From the NCBI RefSeq assembly GCF_030014955.1, contig NZ_JAGRPV010000001.1, forward strand, positions 8,395,501-8,459,500: DNA of 64,000 bases. The letters run 5' to 3'. A program made the position numbers and the translations under genes. Position 1 is the first letter of the stretch. Each line of letters begins with the position of its first letter. Under the pieces are notes generated by a model. The model was not told where the DNA came from. It did not search any database and worked only from the letters and a program-made list of their open reading frames with translations. This stretch comes from Cohnella hashimotonis. GTDB taxonomy: Bacteria > Bacillota > Bacilli > Paenibacillales > Paenibacillaceae. Below, in pieces: positions 7,511-17,110 of this stretch.

Positions 7511-9763
7511 ATGAACCCCGCCGAGGCCCGCACCTCCGACAAGCTCTATGCCAAGATTTTTCTCTCGTTTTGCGTTTGCATCGTCCTCACCATCGGGGCC
7601 CTTTCCGCCGCGCTGTATACTAGCTTCGAGAAGATCGCGCTGTCGAACATCTACGCCTCGGAGAAGAGCAGCCTGTCCCAGACGAGCTACGGCGCCAAGT
7701 CGATGATCGACTACTCGACCAACTACGCGCTGCAGATTTATGCCGATCCCCAATTAGACAAGCTGCTTCATTATGCGTCCCCCGGCACCGTCTCGGAGAC
7801 GAACATGGCGATCAATCGGCTGAACACGTACTTGAACGTCAACTATTCCTTTCATTCGATCTATATTTATAGCAAAAGCTCGAAGACGTTCTACACCGCC
7901 TCGATGTCCCCCGTCAGCGCGGTACAGGCATATCGGGACTTTTACGACGCGGACGCGCGAAGGCTGGTCGAGCGGTTCGGCGACTACAAGCGGCTCGCCC
8001 CGATTCCGCGAATCCTCCCCGTCTCGACGCCCTTCCACGACCCGAAGACGGCGAATGTCTATACGTTCGTCTTCTACGATCTCCCGGGCGCGTCGCGCGA
8101 CATCGACAACATGGTTATGCTCAACGTGCCGGAGAGCTGGATGAAGGACGCGATCGCGAGCCTGGACCGCAATCAGAACGGATCCACGTTCGTCGTCGAC
8201 GGCGAGGGAACGCTGGTGACCAGCACCGAGGCGTTTCCGTTTCTTGAGAACCTCAGCGCCAAGCCGTATGTCAAGGAAGCCTTGAGCGGCTCTGCGGCGC
8301 ATGAGACCGGTTACTTCGTCGGCGACGTAGAAGGAGAGCGTTCGCTCGTCGTCTACTCCAGGCACGAGGCGACCGGCTGGATCTTCATGCGGGTACTTCC
8401 CTACGACACGATCATGGGCAAGATCGATTCGATGAAGAAAACGGTACTGATCGTGTGCTTCGTCATCCTGCTGCTGGGGCTGGCTGTATCCTTCTTCTTG
8501 TCCAGATCGCTATACAAACCCATCGAGAGGGTCTTGGTCCGGCTTAACGCGCTCATGAAGGAAAAGCGCAACAACGATTATCAGCTGAAGCAGAACTTTC
8601 TGCGCCAGCTGCTGCTTCATAGCGGGCATCGGTGGCAACCGAATCTGGAAGCGGAGATGGACGCCTTCGGCATCGGCATGGATCCCGCCGGCGATTATGT
8701 CGTCGTCCTGCTCGTGATCGACCGGTACGACGCGTTCGCCGGCCAGTATCCGTTCAACGACCGGGTGCTGCTTAAGTATGGGGTCATGAACATCGCCTCC
8801 GAATGCTTTGCCGGCATCGGTGGCGCCCGCGAATGCGCCGACGTGGACGAGAAGACGATCGCCGTGCTGGCGAGCGGCGGCGCGCTGACGGAGGCGTCGG
8901 TCCGCGACGTCGTCAAGCGCGTCCAGGACTCGGCCGAGCGGTACCTGCGCCTGTCGCTGTCCGCATCCGTCAGCCGGATTGGCGACGGTCTGGCGGGCGT
9001 GTCCGACTTGTACGAGGAGGCGCGCCTGCAGCTGGAATTCAAGTTTACGGAGGGCTACCGCTGCATCCTGCATGGCCGACAGCACAGGCCGCAGGCGACC
9101 GCGGCCTTCATCTACCCCGCGGCGCTCGAGCACAACATGCTGGAGACGCTAAAGCTGGGCAAGGCCGAGGAGGCCAAAAAATGGTTCGCCGACATCGTCC
9201 GCAGCGTCGATCCGCCCGTCTATATCGTATACAACATGCTGTTCAACCAGCTCGCCTTCTCGATCAGCGCGGCCGCGGCTTATATGGATAAAGGCTCCGG
9301 CGCGGCGGCCGACTACGACTTCGGCGCCTTCGTCCAGCGGATGCACCAGCTGGAGACGCTGCAGGACGTCCGCGACCACTTCGGCGTGCTGATCGACCAG
9401 CTGTGCCAGGGCTTCCGGGAAAAGAAAAACAATGCGAAGCACGATAATCTGGTCGCCGCGATCGACGAGATCGTCCGGCAGCAGTATGCGGACCGGGAGC
9501 TGTCGCTGTATAAGATCGCGGAGCTGCTCGATATGTCGCCTGCGTACCTGGGGCGCATTTTCAAGAAGCTCACGCTGAAGTCGGTTCCCGACTACGTAAA
9601 CGAGTACCGCGTCGAGCGAGCGAAGGAGCTGCTCGCTTCCACGCCTTGCTCGATCGAGGAGATCTCGCAGAAGACCGGGTACAATAACAGCACTTATTTC
9701 TACAAGGTGTTCAAGAAATATACCGGGCTGACGCCGGCAGAGTATCGGCAGACGGGGAGTTGA
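7511..9763 (+). CDS. membrane-bound AraC-family regulator with extracellular sensor domain
   Basis: A 750-residue one-component regulator common in Paenibacillaceae. It has an N-terminal TM helix (about 14-36), an extracellular Cache-like sensor region, a second TM helix (near 310-335) with a short HAMP-like linker, a variable middle and a C-terminal AraC DNA-binding domain with two helix-turn-helix motifs (last 100 residues: LSLYKIAELLDMSPAYLGRI and SIEEISQKTGYNNSTYF). The extracellular part probably senses a sugar or a liganded binding protein and the C-terminus activates a neighbouring sugar operon. It converges with the GH2 gene and follows the deacylase operon, so either may be a target. 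Confidence 0.88.
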   Translation: MNPAEARTSDKLYAKIFLSFCVCIVLTIGALSAALYTSFEKIALSNIYASEKSSLSQTSYGAKSMIDYSTNYALQIYADPQLDKLLHYASPGTVSETNMAINRLNTYLNVNYSFHSIYIYSKSSKTFYTASMSPVSAVQAYRDFYDADARRLVERFGDYKRLAPIPRILPVSTPFHDPKTANVYTFVFYDLPGASRDIDNMVMLNVPESWMKDAIASLDRNQNGSTFVVDGEGTLVTSTEAFPFLENLSAKPYVKEALSGSAAHETGYFVGDVEGERSLVVYSRHEATGWIFMRVLPYDTIMGKIDSMKKTVLIVCFVILLLGLAVSFFLSRSLYKPIERVLVRLNALMKEKRNNDYQLKQNFLRQLLLHSGHRWQPNLEAEMDAFGIGMDPAGDYVVVLLVIDRYDAFAGQYPFNDRVLLKYGVMNIASECFAGIGGARECADVDEKTIAVLASGGALTEASVRDVVKRVQDSAERYLRLSLSASVSRIGDGLAGVSDLYEEARLQLEFKFTEGYRCILHGRQHRPQATAAFIYPAALEHNMLETLKLGKAEEAKKWFADIVRSVDPPVYIVYNMLFNQLAFSISAAAAYMDKGSGAAADYDFGAFVQRMHQLETLQDVRDHFGVLIDQLCQGFREKKNNAKHDNLVAAIDEIVRQQYADRELSLYKIAELLDMSPAYLGRIFKKLTLKSVPDYVNEYRVERAKELLASTPCSIEEISQKTGYNNSTYFYKVFKKYTGLTPAEYRQTGS

Positions 9764-9817
9764 GGGCGGGGAGTCGTCGCGGGCGGCCTACTGTAAGCGA
9801 GGGAGCCCGCGCGCATC

Positions 9818-9970
9818 GCGCAAAAGTGCGCGATAGGCGGCCCGAAAGCGGGTTTTGCAGCGTCAACCGCGCACATCTGCGTGATGCATCCCGGTGCGTA
9901 GGGATGGCAACAAAGAGCGCAGTAATCGTCCCCGGCGGTTCGAGAAGGGACAACAACTGCGCTATGATTA
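9818..9970. repeat. degenerate 51-bp-period palindrome array in convergent intergenic region
   Basis: The 207-bp gap between the AraC gene and the convergent GH2 gene contains no ORF of note. It holds palindromic hearts GCGCAAAAGTGCGC (from 9818) and GCGCACATCTGCGT (from 9869), exactly 51 bp apart, with a weaker GCGCAGTAAT near 9917. The layout matches the other periodic palindrome arrays in this window. Confidence 0.5.
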
Positions 9971-12900
9971 CTATAAAAACGAATGAATGCCGCGCAGGCG
10001 CACCATGCCGAGAAGCTGCCCGACGGTCAATGCCGCTTCGGGCTCGAAGCGTTCGCCCAAAGCATAGTCCAGCAGCTCGCCGAACAAATAGGCGGATTCG
10101 GGCCGTTTGAAGTCGGCTGGCGTCCGCCAAGCCAGCGTGGACACGAGCAGGCGGCCATTGCCTACGCGCGCCTCGAAGACGGCGGCGAGGCGCTTGGCGC
10201 GGTTGAAGTTGTCTACGATCTCGAGGATCGGACGAATGCCCGGCGTCGCGTCCAGACAGATGGCCGGCGTGCCGTTCAGCAGGTGGTACCACTGCCAGTC
10301 GGATTTCCCGTCGTGCGGGAAGCCGCCGAGAGCCGGATGGTCCCGTACGATCGCTCCCATCGTGCCGCCCGCTTGCTCTGAGAACATGAGATAGTTCCAG
10401 AACACGGGCAGGTACTTGGTCATGACGGCGTCGTATAGCTCCGATTCGCCGGCGAGCAGCAGCACGCGGCCGCCGGCGACGAGATGCTGGAGCACGTTGG
10501 TCGTCAAGCGCTCGACGATCGCGAGGCGGACGCCGCGCCGGGCGGGGTAGACGCGCGGATCAAAGCGCGCATTGGGCTCGTGGATCGCGCCGTACAACAC
10601 GGATATAAGGGAGGGTGCGCTGGTCCATATCGCCTCGGTATCGCCGTATGCGACCCGGGGAAACGCCCAGAACGACCAGGCATTGCGGATCTCGGCGGCG
10701 TCCGCCGCGGCGCCGAGGCCAGCCCACCGCGCCTCGAGCACAAGCTCGGCCGCTACCGAGTCCGCGCCGCAGCCGACCTGAACGACGCCGGCCTCGGCCA
10801 CTTCCCCGGCGTTTAGGCCTGCCACGGTCAGTTCCCCTTCCGCAAGCGTCAGCCCGCCCGAGGACAATCGCCATGCTACGCGTCCTTCCAATACGGGCGC
10901 CTCGCCGTAATGGGAGACGGACAATCGGGCGGACATGCGCTCGCCTGCGAAAAGCGTACGCGTGGCGCAGGACATCAGCAGCACCGTCGGTCCGTTGAAA
11001 TCCAGCACGCGCTCCGGCTCGATCGTTCCCTTGCTGTCCCAGAACGCGTCTAGCAGTCCGGTCGTCGCATGGCCTTGCCCGGGAAAGTCGCGAATGTCCA
11101 GCAGCTGCACGCCCGCCGCGTCCGGCGTACGCCTCGCCCGCTCCATCGCTTCCTTGAGCGCCCGGGCCTGATGGGTGCCGGTCGCTTCAATGAACGCAGG
11201 CACGCGCGACGCCAGTCCTTTGTCCGCCAACGTTTCCTCGATCGTCTCCAGCCAAGTCGGCCGCAAGACACCGGTATACTTGGCCTTTTCCTCTGGGCGC
11301 GCGTACATCGCGAACTGCGCATGCTCGTGCCCGATGACGGGCTTGGCGCTGAGCCTGGCGACGGCGGAAAAGTCGCGGTCGGTGGCGGGCATCGCGATCT
11401 CCTCGGTCTTGAGCGGCGCGTGCCAGTTGAACGACGGGATGAAGAAGTCGCCCTCGCGGTCCTGCTCCGGCAACTGACCGAAGCCGGTGTTGTCCGTGAC
11501 GAGCCGCGTCGGATCGTGCTCTCGGGCGAGCCGGACTAGCTCGTTCAAGCGCGGATGTCCGTTGTCGGGGGCAAGCTCGTTGCCCATCGCGAACAGGACG
11601 AAGGACGGATGCGCGTTCAGTTGCGCATAGATGCGCCTAAGCTCGGCTTCGAGAAAGGCGTCAACGTCGGCGGGAGGCTCGGCCTCGCGCGGCTGATAGT
11701 GCGCCGACCAATGCGGCAGCTCGGCCTGTACGAGCATGCCCGCCTCGTCGGCGGCTTCCCAGAACGGCTCCGGGGCCGTCCAGCCGTGCAGCCGGACATG
11801 GTTAAAGCCGTACGACTTCGCGATGCGGAACTGGCGCTCGTAATGCGCTTTGTCCCAGACGGGATACCCGGTCAGGGGGAAGATGCAGCAGTCGACGTAG
11901 CCGCGCAGCCAGACGGGATGCCCGTTCAGCAGCAGCCGCTTGCCGTCGGCTGCGAGTCGCCGCAGGCCAGGGCGCCTTGCCGTCCGGTCCAGGGTATCGC
12001 CGTCCCGCACAAGAGCGAATTCGGCGTCGTACAGCTGTGGCCGGGCGTCGGTCCAGAGCGCGGGCACGTCGCCGACCGCGCAGATCAGCTCGGCGAGGAA
12101 GCCGGCCGCGGCGGAATCGCGCGATCCGCTCGCGCTGTCTCCCTCGCCCGGCACGGCGCTAGCCGCATCGGACGGAACGAGCGCAGCGGTCGCGCTGAAC
12201 GTCCCGCCGTCCGGCGCGCGGAACGTCGCGACGACGGCGTCGCCCGCCGCGAGGGCCCCGCCTGCCGTCACGCGGCAGCGGAACAGACCCGCCGCGGGAT
12301 CGGGAGCGATCGCGACCGCCGCGATCCGCGCGGGGGCGAGCCGCGCGAGCCGCACGCCGCCGGTGATGCCGCCCCAGGCCGTGGCCGTATGGCGCGTATG
12401 GATATGGCTGTCCGCAAGCGGCAGCCGCATCCGGTTGTCCACGCGGACGGCCAGCTCGTTGGCGCCTTCGCGGACAAGGCCTTCCAGCAGGTGCACATGA
12501 GGCGCGGACAGGCTGTCTTGCCTGCCTGCATACGCGCCGTTGACCCATACCTCCGTCGTCCAGCGCGCGCCTTCGATCGTGAGCTCCCAGGACGCCCCGG
12601 ACAGGCCGTCCGCCGCGCCGCCAGGTTCGCCGACCGACCGGCCAGCTGCTTTCGCGCTGCCGTCCGCCGTTACGACAGACCCGCCGATCCCCTCCGCGCC
12701 GATCGTTTTCGCCGATCCGGCCTCCGCACGCTCCTCCCCGTCTCTTATAAGGAACGTCGTCCGATACCACGCCGCGCCTTCGTACTCGCGGACCTTGGTC
12801 CACGTATCGATCTGGCCGAACGGCGGTTCGTCCCCGTAACCCTGCTCCTCCCAGGAGCCGGGCACCTGGATCGTGCCTTCGCCGAAGGCGCCGTACGGCG

Positions 12901-12985
12901 GCGGCGCATCCGCGTACCGGTCGTCCGGATCGAGCAGGAACCGCCATTCTCCGTCCAGCCGCATCTGTCTGTCGTTCATCCGCAT
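9971..12985 (-). CDS. glycoside hydrolase family 2 protein
   Basis: A 1004-residue beta-glycosidase of the GH2 clan with no visible signal peptide, so probably cytoplasmic. Order of parts: N-terminal sugar-binding jelly roll (WRFLLDP, VPGSWEEQGYG; roughly 1-215) interrupted by a low-complexity Gly/Ala/Ser insert near 83-130, an immunoglobulin-like segment, the TIM barrel (about 340-640) with acid/base E470 in MGNELAP and candidate nucleophile E554 in IGHEHAQF, and a long C-terminal extension of unknown role. Specificity (galactosidase, glucuronidase, arabinosidase or other) cannot be read. It lies downstream of the sugar ABC genes on the same strand after a 361-bp gap, and would cleave the imported oligosaccharide. 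Confidence 0.85.
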   Translation of the reverse strand: MRMNDRQMRLDGEWRFLLDPDDRYADAPPPYGAFGEGTIQVPGSWEEQGYGDEPPFGQIDTWTKVREYEGAAWYRTTFLIRDGEERAEAGSAKTIGAEGIGGSVVTADGSAKAAGRSVGEPGGAADGLSGASWELTIEGARWTTEVWVNGAYAGRQDSLSAPHVHLLEGLVREGANELAVRVDNRMRLPLADSHIHTRHTATAWGGITGGVRLARLAPARIAAVAIAPDPAAGLFRCRVTAGGALAAGDAVVATFRAPDGGTFSATAALVPSDAASAVPGEGDSASGSRDSAAAGFLAELICAVGDVPALWTDARPQLYDAEFALVRDGDTLDRTARRPGLRRLAADGKRLLLNGHPVWLRGYVDCCIFPLTGYPVWDKAHYERQFRIAKSYGFNHVRLHGWTAPEPFWEAADEAGMLVQAELPHWSAHYQPREAEPPADVDAFLEAELRRIYAQLNAHPSFVLFAMGNELAPDNGHPRLNELVRLAREHDPTRLVTDNTGFGQLPEQDREGDFFIPSFNWHAPLKTEEIAMPATDRDFSAVARLSAKPVIGHEHAQFAMYARPEEKAKYTGVLRPTWLETIEETLADKGLASRVPAFIEATGTHQARALKEAMERARRTPDAAGVQLLDIRDFPGQGHATTGLLDAFWDSKGTIEPERVLDFNGPTVLLMSCATRTLFAGERMSARLSVSHYGEAPVLEGRVAWRLSSGGLTLAEGELTVAGLNAGEVAEAGVVQVGCGADSVAAELVLEARWAGLGAAADAAEIRNAWSFWAFPRVAYGDTEAIWTSAPSLISVLYGAIHEPNARFDPRVYPARRGVRLAIVERLTTNVLQHLVAGGRVLLLAGESELYDAVMTKYLPVFWNYLMFSEQAGGTMGAIVRDHPALGGFPHDGKSDWQWYHLLNGTPAICLDATPGIRPILEIVDNFNRAKRLAAVFEARVGNGRLLVSTLAWRTPADFKRPESAYLFGELLDYALGERFEPEAALTVGQLLGMVRLRGIHSFL

Positions 12986-13082
12986 CGCCGCAACACTCCG
13001 TTCTACTAAGTAACTTTAAGTAACCTTCGCGCACCTGCATCGTTCCGAAGTCTGTGTCGTGGAGTCGACCGACTGGTTTAAA

Positions 13083-13265
13083 GCGCATATTTGCATCTCT
13101 TTTGAGCCGAGTCCGACCGGCCGTTCCGTATAGCTGCAGATGTGCAGTTCATCGATCCGGTACGCCCCCTGAATGGTATTCGGACTCGGATTAGCTGCAT
13201 CTTTGCAGTTATCCGCGGAAAGAAGAGGCCGCCCGACACGAATACCTGCATAAATGCAGTTATCG
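13083..13265. repeat. 51-bp-period palindrome array between GH2 gene and transporter
   Basis: The 361-bp gap 12986-13346 has no credible gene. It contains four hearts: GCGCATATTTGCA (13083), CTGCAGATGTGCAG (13134), CTGCATCTTTGCAG (13195) and CTGCATAAATGCAG (13246). Spacings are 51, 61 and 51 bp. The last three are perfect or near-perfect inverted repeats of CTGCA around a four-base centre, each followed by TT. Confidence 0.65.
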
Positions 13266-13346
13266 CCGACCAGCCTCGAATTGGGAGCGCCGCGCATCAC
13301 ACTGTTAACCAGTCACCTTATCGCGCATCGCAGCAGACGCAACCCC

Positions 13347-14168
13347 TCAACCCTTGACCGCCCCCGCGGTCAATCCCTTCATGAACGTCTTCGAGCCCAG
13401 CACGAACAGGATCAGCACCGGCACGGTCGTCAACGTCAGTGCGAGCATGCGGGCCGCATAGTCGGTGCGGTGGACGATGCCGAGGTTAGAGATGAAGATC
13501 GGCAGTGTGTACCATTCCGATTTGTTGATCGTCACGAGCGGGAGCAGGTAGTTGTTCCACGACCACAGAAAGACGAGCGTGGCGAGCGTCGCGAGTCCCG
13601 GCTTCATGATCGGCAGCACGATCCGGACAAAGATGCCCGGCTCCGAGCAACCGTCGATGCGCGCGCACTCCAGCAAGTCGTTAGGGATCGAGTCGCGGAT
13701 GAACTGGACCATGAAAAACGCGCCGAACGGAAACGCCGCCCACACGAGGATGACCGGCCACAGCGTATTGCCGACGCCGAGGTTGCGCATTTCGATGATA
13801 TAGCCGATCAGGCCGACCTGCGTCGGGACCATCATCGTCAGGACGACGAACGTCTGCAGCGCCTTGCGTCCGCGGAATTCGAACTTCGCGAGCGCGTAGC
13901 CGATGAGCGTGCTCGTCAGCGTCGCCAGGACGACGGACACGACGGACACGATCAGGCTGTTGAGGTAGACGCTCATGAAGTCGGCTGACATAACCGTCTT
14001 CAGGTTGTCGGCAAGGTAGTCGCCGGGCAGGATGGGGATGCCTTTGAACAGGTCCTCGTTGTAGTGCGTGCCCATAACGATCATGATGTAAAACGGAAAC
14101 AGGGACAGCGCCGAGATGACGACGAGACAGATCCACATGAGCGTTTTTGCCGTTTTGGCCGCGTTCAT
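13347..14168 (-). CDS. carbohydrate ABC transporter permease (UgpE/MalG type)
   Basis: A 273-residue permease with six hydrophobic segments. The EAA loop is CARIDGCSEPGIFVRIVLPIMK (split: CARIDGCSEPG then VLPIMKPGL), and the C-terminus ends in FMKGLTAGAVKG, as in MalG/UgpE-type subunits. It overlaps the upstream permease gene by 4 bp (14165-14168), so the two channel subunits are translationally coupled. It belongs to a three-gene import operon (binding protein, two permeases) followed by the GH2 gene. No ATPase gene is present. Confidence 0.93.
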   Translation of the reverse strand: MNAAKTAKTLMWICLVVISALSLFPFYIMIVMGTHYNEDLFKGIPILPGDYLADNLKTVMSADFMSVYLNSLIVSVVSVVLATLTSTLIGYALAKFEFRGRKALQTFVVLTMMVPTQVGLIGYIIEMRNLGVGNTLWPVILVWAAFPFGAFFMVQFIRDSIPNDLLECARIDGCSEPGIFVRIVLPIMKPGLATLATLVFLWSWNNYLLPLVTINKSEWYTLPIFISNLGIVHRTDYAARMLALTLTTVPVLILFVLGSKTFMKGLTAGAVKG

Positions 14169-15133
14169 CGCTTGTCCTCCTTCGGCGCCGTCAGGCGGTA
14201 GCTCAAGATCGAGAAAAAGACGATGATGACGAACAGCGAGTAGGCGATCGAAGAGGCGTACCCGAAGCGCGTATTGGAAATGAACGATTCGTCCACGAAT
14301 TTCCAGATTACGGTAAGCGCCGTGTTGTCCGGTCCGCCGACCTGCGCGGAGCCCGACCAGCCGCCGTACAGCAGCTTCGGCTCATCGAACAGCTGCAGCC
14401 CGCCGATGACCGATGTTACGACGAGGAAGACGGTGATGTTGCGCAGCAGCGGCATCGTGATCTTGCGAAACGTATGCAGGCCCGTCGAACCGTCCATTTT
14501 GGCCGCTTCGTACACATCCTGCGGAATGACCGTCATGCCGGCCATGAAGATGATCATGAAGTAGCCTAGATTGCGCCAGATGACCATCAAGGCGATGATC
14601 GCGCGCGAGCCCCAGGGGTCTTGCAGCCAGTAGAAGCCTTCTTGCAGCCAGCCGAACTTCGTCAGCAGCAGGTTGACGAGCCCGGTCTGCCAGTCGAACA
14701 GGTAAGAGAAGATGAAGCCGATCGCGACGGGCGTCGTGATGTAGGGCAGCACGTTGATCGTCTGGAACAAGCGCTTGCCCCGCGTCAGCTGGAACGTCCA
14801 GTACGCGAGCACGAGGCCGAGGATCAGCGTGAGGGGGATAAACATGAGCATCATGATCAGCGTGTTCCACAGCGACTTGATGAACAAGGGGTCGTTGGTC
14901 CACAGCTGGACATAGTTTTTGAAGCCGATATACGTTTTCTCGCTGATGCCGTTCCAGTCATGCAGACTCAGCACGAAGGAGTAGATGACCGGGTACAGTT
15001 GAAAAGCCGCGTAAGCCAGCACAAACGGCAGGGCGAAAAGATAGGGCCACAAATGTGGCCCCCATCTGCGTTTGCGGGATGCGGCGGAGGTAGCGGCGGC
15101 CGGTGCGAGGCTTTGTTCCGCGTTCACGTTCAT
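14165..15133 (-). CDS. carbohydrate ABC transporter permease (UgpA/MalF type)
   Basis: A 322-residue permease with six TM segments. The N-terminal cytoplasmic tail is Ala-rich; the first TM begins at about residue 28 (LWPYLFALPFVLAYAAFQLY). The EAA loop reads YEAAKMDGSTGLHTFRKITM, followed by PLLRN. It lies 16 bp after the binding-protein gene on the minus strand and overlaps the next permease start by 4 bp. Its role is import of a sugar captured by the 15150-16541 lipoprotein. Confidence 0.93.
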   Translation of the reverse strand: MNVNAEQSLAPAAATSAASRKRRWGPHLWPYLFALPFVLAYAAFQLYPVIYSFVLSLHDWNGISEKTYIGFKNYVQLWTNDPLFIKSLWNTLIMMLMFIPLTLILGLVLAYWTFQLTRGKRLFQTINVLPYITTPVAIGFIFSYLFDWQTGLVNLLLTKFGWLQEGFYWLQDPWGSRAIIALMVIWRNLGYFMIIFMAGMTVIPQDVYEAAKMDGSTGLHTFRKITMPLLRNITVFLVVTSVIGGLQLFDEPKLLYGGWSGSAQVGGPDNTALTVIWKFVDESFISNTRFGYASSIAYSLFVIIVFFSILSYRLTAPKEDKR

Positions 15134-15149
15134 CCCTCTATTCTGTAGG

Positions 15150-16541
15150 TTACTTGACGGTCGCGTCAGACGCCTTGTTTTTCGTCTCGGAGATGAACTT
15201 TTGCAGCGCGGCGTCCGCGGTGACCGACGTATCCTTGGTCCAGAGCGGATACAGCGCGTTGAACACGCCGTCCACGACCGAGTCGTACTTCGACTGCGGC
15301 TCGCCCTTCATGTCGGGCACGATTTTCTCCATGAAATACTTCGCCAGGTTCTGGCCGCCGAAGAACTCGTCGTACGGTCCCGGCGCGTCGATCAGATCCT
15401 TGTGCGTCTCGTAGAACGACTTGGAGCCGGTCATGTTGCCGAACGTCTTGAAGTTGTAGGCGGAGCCTTCGTCCGACAGGTACGCATACTGTACGAACGC
15501 CCAGGCCGCTTCCTTGTTTTTGCTGTCCTTGTAAATGCCGACGGCGGTGCCGCCGCGGGTAAAGCCGCCTTCGGGCGCCTTGACCAGTCCCCAGCGTCCC
15601 TTGCCGTCCGGATCGTTGGCCGAGATATGCCATTTCGGCCCCCACGGCGCCATCGGGTAGAACATGAACTCGCCCTTTGCCATCGAGGCCGACCAGGCCG
15701 GCGTCCACAGCTCGTTCTTGCCCAGGATGCCCGCGTCGCGCATCTCGAACAGGCGAGTCAGCGGCTCCTTGACCTTGGCGGTCAGATCGACTTCGGTACC
15801 GTTCACGTAGGAGGCGAAGTTCTGGCCCTTCAGCGCGATGAACGCGTCGCCGAGCCCGGGCATCATGAGCACTTTGCCGCCGCTCTTGTCTTTCAGCTCC
15901 TTGCCCTTGGCGATGAAGTCGTCCCAGGTCGAGATCAGCTTCTCCAGCTCGGCGGGATCGTCGGTGCCCCAGTATTCCTTGGCGAGGTCGCGGCGATAGG
16001 CGAAGCCGGCTGGCGTGATCGCCTGGTCGACCGCGATGACCTCGCCCTTGCCGTTCGAGATGTACGGAACGGTGAAGTCCAGAACCGAGCTCTTGTCGAA
16101 GTTGTAAGGCGCGCCTTCGAGCTTGTCGAGCACGCCGAGATCGAACAGCTTGCCGCGGTAGGCGGATTCGCCGAGGATGACGTCCGGCACGTCCGAGCCG
16201 GAGGCGATGCCGCTCTGCAGCTTCTGCAGATAATCGTTCGGGTTGACGACGGTGACTTCAACCTTGATGTTCGGGTACGTTTTGTTGAACTCCGCGATCA
16301 TGCCCTTCTGGAACGCTTCGTCCCAATCCCACACCTTGACCGTGCCGCTGAGCTGCTTCGGATCGGCGCTGGCCGCGGGCGCGGAGGACGAGGCGCTTGC
16401 GCCGCTTGCTGCAGGAGACGACGCGGACGGCGAAGCTCCGTTGTTTTCATTGTTGTTGCCGCCGCACGCCGCGAGCGCGCCGGAGAGCAGGAGCAGCGAG
16501 AGCGCGCCGGCTGTACGGCTTTTTGTAAGCAAGTGATTCAC
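15150..16541 (-). CDS. sugar-binding lipoprotein of ABC transporter
   Basis: A 463-residue family-1 solute-binding protein. I place the start at GTG 16541, ten bases after AGGGGG; the open frame continues further upstream but without RBS or signal peptide. The protein then starts VNHLLTKSRTAGALSLLLL, giving a proper lipoprotein signal with lipobox LAACG, followed by an Asn/Ser/Ala linker. The folded part shows the usual features of oligosaccharide binders (GTVKVWDWDEAF, PDVILGESAY, FYPMAPWG). It is the first gene of the import operon, probably controlled by the YesM/YesN pair encoded just upstream on the same strand. Confidence 0.88.
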   Translation of the reverse strand: MNHLLTKSRTAGALSLLLLSGALAACGGNNNENNGASPSASSPAASGASASSSAPAASADPKQLSGTVKVWDWDEAFQKGMIAEFNKTYPNIKVEVTVVNPNDYLQKLQSGIASGSDVPDVILGESAYRGKLFDLGVLDKLEGAPYNFDKSSVLDFTVPYISNGKGEVIAVDQAITPAGFAYRRDLAKEYWGTDDPAELEKLISTWDDFIAKGKELKDKSGGKVLMMPGLGDAFIALKGQNFASYVNGTEVDLTAKVKEPLTRLFEMRDAGILGKNELWTPAWSASMAKGEFMFYPMAPWGPKWHISANDPDGKGRWGLVKAPEGGFTRGGTAVGIYKDSKNKEAAWAFVQYAYLSDEGSAYNFKTFGNMTGSKSFYETHKDLIDAPGPYDEFFGGQNLAKYFMEKIVPDMKGEPQSKYDSVVDGVFNALYPLWTKDTSVTADAALQKFISETKNKASDATVK

Positions 16542-16721
16542 GTTGGATAGACCCCCTATAGATCTTCGTTGTAAGTGCTTGCATGAATATCGTAACCCGG
16601 GGAGACCGTCCGGATAATGCGGGAAACCGGCGATTTTGTATAAAATCCGGAGGTTCGGAGGATAAGACGGCACCCGAGAGCGGAATTATACGGAAAAACC
16701 GCGTAACGCCATGCCTGTAAG

Positions 16722-17049
16722 AGCAAATGGGCGCTAAAGCCGCATCTGCAACGCTCCGGACGGTGCCGATAAGTGCATTTAGGCATTAACGCCACCTCTG
16801 CGACGCTTCAGACAGTGCCGATAATTGCATTTAGGCACTAACGCCACCTCTGCGACGCTCCGGACAGTGCCGATAATTGCATTTAGGCACTAACGCCACC
16901 TCTGCGACGCTTCAGACAGTGCCGATAATTGCTTTTAGGCACTAACGCCACCTCTGCGACGCTCCGGACAGTGCCGATAATTGCATTTAGGCACTAACGC
17001 CACCTCTGCGATGCTTCGGACAGTACCGATAAGCGCAAATGGCGCTTAA
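16722..17049. repeat. seven-unit 52-bp tandem repeat with palindromic heart
   Basis: Hearts occur at 16722, 16774, 16826, 16878, 16930, 16982 and 17034, exactly 52 bp apart. The two outer units carry AGCAAATGGGCGCT / GCGCAAATGGCGCT, the five inner ones TGCATTTAGGCA (once TGCTTTTAGGCA), each flanked by GCCGATAA on the left and TAACGCCACCTCTGCGA on the right. Alternate inner units share CTTCAGACAG or CTCCGGACAG, suggesting duplication of unit pairs. There are no variable spacers, so this is not a CRISPR array. Confidence 0.85.
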
Positions 17050-17110
17050 CGCCAACCATTCCGTCACGTTCTTTGCAGGGATTGAGCATAAGGCAGCGCG
17101 GCAATAAGAG

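Noticed and set aside
11555..13009. 484-codon plus-strand frame across the GH2 gene
   Set aside because: Arg/Pro-rich antisense translation of a GC-rich gene whose minus-strand product has clear GH2 motifs.
13359..16541. Missing ATPase gene of the sugar importer as a sign of a broken operon
   Set aside because: CUT1 importers of Bacillales routinely share an MsmX-type ATPase encoded elsewhere.
16722..17049. CRISPR array
   Set aside because: The 52-bp units are repeated in full, with no unique spacers and no cas genes nearby.
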